The notes beneath the pieces are model-generated. The model was not told the DNA's origin. It made no database searches and saw only the letters and a program-made list of their open reading frames with translations. Positions 60,563 to 64,000 of a stretch of 64,000 nucleotides of DNA are shown piece after piece. The DNA is taken from NCBI RefSeq assembly GCF_030317105.1, contig NZ_JASZYG010000001.1, positions 248,001-312,000 on the forward strand. Direction: 5' to 3'. Both the position numbers and the translations under genes were made by a program. Source of the DNA: Variovorax brevis. Its GTDB lineage: Bacteria; Pseudomonadota; Gammaproteobacteria; Burkholderiales; Burkholderiaceae_C. Positions within the stretch are counted from its first letter, which is position 1. Every line of letters starts with the position of its first letter.

Positions 60563-60793
60563 TCAGGCGAACTGGTCGCCGTTGCCTTCGACGCGTGACG
60601 CGTCGGCCAGCGCGGATGCAAAGATGCCTACTGCATGGGCGCGAAGCAACTCTTCGCGCAAGGCCGTTTCGAGTTGGACTCGTGCCGAGTCCGGCCGGTC
60701 GTGATCGTATTCCTCGTCGAGTTCGCAATGCAGGTAGTAGTCGACCCGCCTCATCAACCGCTCAATGGACGCTGTGATGTCCGATTCGTTCAT
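60563..60793 (-). CDS. Small hypothetical protein
   Basis: A 76-residue, strongly acidic helical protein (MNESDITASIERLMRRVDYYLHCELDEEYDHDRPDSARVQLETALREELL...). ATG 60793 has GGAGAG about 7 nt upstream. No family recognised. Convergent with the DUF2950 gene. Confidence 0.6.
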   Translation of the reverse strand: MNESDITASIERLMRRVDYYLHCELDEEYDHDRPDSARVQLETALREELLRAHAVGIFASALADASRVEGNGDQFA

Positions 60794-61004
60794 TCAACTG
60801 CTCTCCCGGGTGATTCATGCCGAAGTGAAGAATGCCATCCGCATGAACAACACTGTCTCCCGTCATACCTAAATGTGAATAGATATGACTTTATACAGTG
60901 TCGGCAAATCACCTATCCCCCACAGGGATGGTGTTTCATGAGTTTCGTCGTGTGACAGCAACTTATTTTCAGCGACCCACGGGAACTCCCTGGGCGGAAC
61001 ATTA

Positions 61005-63035
61005 TCACGCGCCGGTGGCTTCCAGTTCGTCTGAAATCTCCAGCCAGCGTTCTTCAAGTCTGGAAATCTCGTCGTTGACGGTCTTGAGACGCTTGCCGGC
61101 CTCGGCGATGGCTGCAGGTGGCAACGATTGCGCGAGTTGCGCCTCAAGTGCGCCTCGCTCCGCCGTTGCCGCGGCCAGGCGCTCGTCGATTTTGGCGATC
61201 TCCTTGCGAAGAGGCTTTTGGCGTTCGTTGCGTTCCTGGCGGGCTTGCGCGTCGTGCTGACGTTGCTCGCGTGAAGTCGCGGCAGGCGCCTCGGCCACCG
61301 GCGCCTTGACCGCGGCAGCGACAGCGACAGCGACGGGCGCGGGCGCCGGCGTCGCCGCAGCTGCCGTGCGGGTCGCTTCACGCGCTTCCTCGCGCAGGCG
61401 CTTGGCTTCGTCCAGCAGGTAACGCTGGTAGTCGTCCAGATCGCCGTCGAAATCGGTGACGGCGCCGCGACCGACGAGCCAGAACTCGTCGCACACCGAG
61501 CGCAGCAGCGCGCGGTCGTGGCTCACGAGCATCAGCGTGCCTTCAAATTCGTTGAGCGCAACGGCGAGTGCCTCGCGCGTGGCCAGGTCCAGGTGGTTGG
61601 TCGGCTCGTCCAGCAGCAGCAGGTTGGGGCGCTGCCAGACCATCATGGCGAGCACCAGGCGGGCCTTTTCGCCGCCGCTCATGGTGCCGACGGCCTGCTT
61701 GACCATGTCGCCGCTGAAATTGAAGCTGCCGAGGAAGCCGCGCAGCGCCTGTTCACCCGTCGCTTCCTTGACCGAGGAACCCAACTCGCGCGCCATGCGC
61801 ACCATGTGCTCCAGCGGCGTGTCCTGCGGGCGCAGAACGTCGAGTTCCTGCTGCGCGAAGTAGCCGATGTTCAGGCCCTTGCCTTCGGTCACGGTGCCGG
61901 CCAGGGCGCCCATTTCACGCGCGATGGTCTTCACCAGGGTCGACTTACCCTGGCCGTTCGCGCCCAGGATGCCGATGCGCTGGCCCGCGAGCACCGAGCG
62001 GCTCACGCCGCGCAGGATGGTCTTCGGTTCGGCGTCTTCCATGACGTAGCCGAAAGACGCATGGCTGATCGACAGCATCGGATTGGGGATGTTGCCCGGC
62101 TCCTTGAACTCGAAGGTGAAGTCGGCTTCCGCCAGCAGCGGCGCGACCTTTTCCATGCGCTCCAGCGCCTTGACGCGGCTTTGCGCCTGCTTGGCCTTGC
62201 TGGCCTTCGCCTTGAAGCGGTCGATGAACTTCTGCAGGTGCGCGATCTTGTCCTGCTGCTTGGCGAAGGCGACTTGCTGCTGCTCCATCTGGAGCGCACG
62301 CATTTCCTCGAACTTGCTGTAGTTGCCGCCGTAGCGGGTCAGGTTGGCCTGGTCGATGTGCAGCGTGACGTCGGTCACCGCATCGAGAAACTCGCGGTCG
62401 TGGCTGATGACGATCATCGTGCCAGCGTATTTCTGCAGCCAGGCCTCGAGCCAGACCAAGGCGTCGAGGTCCAGGTGGTTCGTGGGTTCGTCGAGCAGCA
62501 GCAGGTCGCTGGGGCACATCAGCGCGCGGGCCAGTTGCAGGCGCATGCGCCAGCCGCCGGAGAAGCTGTTGACCGGGCCATCGAGTTCGTGGCTCTTGAA
62601 ACCCAAGCCGAGGATCAGCGCTTGGGCGCGCGGCACGGCGTCGTGCTCGCCGGCGTCGGCCAGGTCGGTGTAGGCGTGGGCCAGGGCCATGCCGGCGTCG
62701 TGATCGTCCGGATCGGCCTCGTGCGCGCGCTCGGCCGCATCGAGGGCTTCGCGCAGTTCGACCAGGCGCGTGTCGCCGCCCACCACGAAGTCGGTGGCCG
62801 ACTCGTCGGTCTCGGGCATGTTCTGCGCGACCTGCGCCAGGCGCCATTGCTTCGGCACGGAAAAGTCGCCGCCGTCTTCATGCAGCGTGCCGTTGAAAAG
62901 CGCGAACAGGGTGGACTTGCCGGCGCCGTTGCGGCCCACCAGCCCGACCTTTTCGCCAGGGTTGATGGTGACGCTGGCGCCATTGAGCAGGACTTTGCTG
63001 CTGCGACGCAGGACGACGTTTTTTAAGGTAATCAT
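61005..63035 (-). CDS. ABC-F family ATPase (YheS-like)
   Basis: A 676-residue duplicated ABC ATPase without membrane domains. First cassette: GRNGAGKST (~35), signature SGGWRMRLQLARAL, LLLDEPTNHLDLD. Second cassette: GANGQGKST (~350), SGGEKARLVLAMM, LLLDEPTNHLDLA. A P-site-tRNA-interaction-type linker lies between (KFEEMRALQMEQQQVAFAKQQDKIAHLQKFIDRF). The C-terminal ~120 residues are Ala/Pro-rich then coiled coil (RKEIAKIDERLAAATAERGALEAQ). ABC-F proteins act on ribosomes; the layout matches E. coli YheS. Confidence 0.9.
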   Translation of the reverse strand: MITLKNVVLRRSSKVLLNGASVTINPGEKVGLVGRNGAGKSTLFALFNGTLHEDGGDFSVPKQWRLAQVAQNMPETDESATDFVVGGDTRLVELREALDAAERAHEADPDDHDAGMALAHAYTDLADAGEHDAVPRAQALILGLGFKSHELDGPVNSFSGGWRMRLQLARALMCPSDLLLLDEPTNHLDLDALVWLEAWLQKYAGTMIVISHDREFLDAVTDVTLHIDQANLTRYGGNYSKFEEMRALQMEQQQVAFAKQQDKIAHLQKFIDRFKAKASKAKQAQSRVKALERMEKVAPLLAEADFTFEFKEPGNIPNPMLSISHASFGYVMEDAEPKTILRGVSRSVLAGQRIGILGANGQGKSTLVKTIAREMGALAGTVTEGKGLNIGYFAQQELDVLRPQDTPLEHMVRMARELGSSVKEATGEQALRGFLGSFNFSGDMVKQAVGTMSGGEKARLVLAMMVWQRPNLLLLDEPTNHLDLATREALAVALNEFEGTLMLVSHDRALLRSVCDEFWLVGRGAVTDFDGDLDDYQRYLLDEAKRLREEAREATRTAAAATPAPAPVAVAVAAAVKAPVAEAPAATSREQRQHDAQARQERNERQKPLRKEIAKIDERLAAATAERGALEAQLAQSLPPAAIAEAGKRLKTVNDEISRLEERWLEISDELEATGA

Positions 63036-63080
63036 GTCAGTGTGGCCCGGCTGCTCAGTGTGAGCGCACAGGCCGTTGAT

Positions 63081-63941
63081 TCAAAGGGATTCGCGGGTGA
63101 CCAGCAATACCTGGTCTTCGCCCGCACTGGTGCTGAGCCATACCACTTCGAGTTCTGGAAATGCTGCTTCGAAATAGGCGCGTTCATTGCCGATTTCGAG
63201 CACGAGCACGCCGTCGGGCGTGAGACACCCTGGCGCTGCGGCGAGCATGCCACGAATGAAGTCCATGCCGTCTTCGCCGCCCGCCAGCGCCATGTCGGGC
63301 TCGGCGAGGTATTCGGCGGGCAGGGCACGCATGCTCTGCGAATTGACGTAGGGCGGATTGCAGAGAATCAGGTCGTAGGGACCACGCACGTCGGCAAGGC
63401 CGTCGGACTTGAGCAGGGTGATGCGCGAGTCGAGTTCGTGCCGCGTGACGTTGATGGCGGCGACTTCCAGCGCTTCGGGCGACAGGTCGGCTGCGTCCAC
63501 CGTCACGTCCGGATAGGCCATGGCCGTGAGCACGGCGAGGCTGCCATTGCCGGTGCACAGGTCGAGCACGCGCTTCGTGTGTTCGCCGAGCCACGGATCG
63601 ATGGCGCCGTCGGCCAGCAGTTCGGCAATGAAGCTGCGCGGCACGATGGCGCGCTCGTCGACGTAGAAGGACACGCCTTGCAGCCACGCTTCGCGCGTCA
63701 GGTAGGCGGCAGGCTTGCGCGATTCGATGCGCTCGGTGAAGAGTTGCCCGATCTTTGCGGCATCGGCCGGCGCCACTTCGCGTTCGGCCACTGAGTCCAA
63801 GTCGTCCAGCGGCAGGCGAAGGCGCCACAGGACGAGCCACACGGCTTCGTCAAAGGCATTGGTGGTGCCGTGCCCGAAGGCCACGCCCGCATCGGTCAGC
63901 CGCTTCGCGCCGACCTCGATCAACTGCATGACAGTACTCAT
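63081..63941 (-). CDS. prmB: Ribosomal protein L3 glutamine N5-methyltransferase
   Basis: A 286-residue class I methyltransferase. N-terminal helical domain with TNAFDEAVWLVLWRLRLPLDDL, then YLTREAWLQGVSFYVDERAIVPRSFIAELL, SAM site VLDLCTGNGSLAV (~130-142), and catalytic NPPY in LILCNPPYVNSQSM (~195). PrmB modifies the glutamine of L3; the PRSFIAELL motif separates it from PrmC. ATG 63941 overlaps the upstream stop (ATGA). Confidence 0.9.
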   Translation of the reverse strand: MSTVMQLIEVGAKRLTDAGVAFGHGTTNAFDEAVWLVLWRLRLPLDDLDSVAEREVAPADAAKIGQLFTERIESRKPAAYLTREAWLQGVSFYVDERAIVPRSFIAELLADGAIDPWLGEHTKRVLDLCTGNGSLAVLTAMAYPDVTVDAADLSPEALEVAAINVTRHELDSRITLLKSDGLADVRGPYDLILCNPPYVNSQSMRALPAEYLAEPDMALAGGEDGMDFIRGMLAAAPGCLTPDGVLVLEIGNERAYFEAAFPELEVVWLSTSAGEDQVLLVTRESL

Positions 63942-64000
63942 ACGCGGCCCAATTCTTCAAGCTTGTGCAGCGTGCGGCCGTAGATGTTCTTGAGCGTCTC
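63938..64000 (-). CDS. 3' end of an upstream gene, probably dapE
   Basis: The last 20 codons (ending KNIYGRTLHKLEELGRV) before a TGA that overlaps the prmB start. The ending resembles succinyl-diaminopimelate desuccinylase C-termini ('LKNIYRRTL...'), and dapE often precedes prmB in this group. Too short to be sure. Confidence 0.4.
   Translation of the reverse strand, partial: ETLKNIYGRTLHKLEELGRV

Noticed and set aside
1..64000. tRNA, rRNA, CRISPR arrays, complete insertion sequences
   Set aside because: None seen on reading both strands; no transposase motifs or regularly spaced direct repeats beyond the elements listed.

Overview
The window is high-GC and densely packed, with ATGA-type overlaps between many genes. 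Gene content (an assimilatory nirBD operon with a fused PP2C/Ser-Thr kinase, prmB beside a dapE-like gene end, DUF3300/DUF2950 proteins) suggests a betaproteobacterium of the Comamonadaceae, close to Variovorax. This placement is inferred from gene content and codon style; no database search was run.

Positions 1-15830 (minus strand) hold most of a contractile phage-tail-like injection system: sheath, tube, two uncharacterised proteins, baseplate hub, spike, PAAR tip, gp25-like wedge, baseplate J, tail protein I, a fibre-like protein, two long proteins sharing a DWN/HxHP motif, and two terminal genes of which the last runs off the window. No capsid, terminase, holin or integrase is seen. A SARP-type (winged helix plus BTAD) regulator lies just upstream. 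Between it and the structural genes are four heptamers spaced 11 bp apart, the layout expected of a SARP operator. The AAA ATPase and an obvious tape measure of known extracellular contractile injection systems are not in the window and could lie to the left.

Positions 16072-22981: an SDR gene interrupted by an in-frame TAA, then the nitrite assimilation operon nirB-nirD-FNT channel-phosphatase/kinase. It is preceded by a near-consensus NtrC site and a well-matched sigma-54 promoter, so nitrogen control is likely. A 200-bp palindromic repeat element separates the channel gene from the phosphatase/kinase gene.

Positions 22986-27653: a secreted protein, a large Ig-repeat/beta-propeller lipoprotein and a glycine-rich lipoprotein.

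Positions 27756-53134: an exopolysaccharide/capsule locus. The export and control genes (yjbH-like, wza, wzb, wzc) are followed by an AT-richer cassette (wzx, wzy, ugd, a glycosyltransferase, a phosphoglycosyl transferase, a PLP enzyme, a GNAT, an ATP-grasp ligase and a DegT aminotransferase). The cassette ends at a VanZ-WbpM fusion gene. Downstream lies the wreck of a second locus: a 3' fragment of the same wbpM gene, a wza 5' fragment joined to an epimerase 3' fragment, an intact phosphoglycosyl transferase and a second complete VanZ-WbpM gene. Cassette exchange by recombination explains this layout.

Positions 53296-64000: a coupled trio of transketolase, HAD phosphatase and GH15 glucoamylase-like hydrolase; a DUF3300/DUF2950 pair; a small hypothetical gene; an ABC-F ATPase; prmB; and the last 20 codons of a probable dapE.
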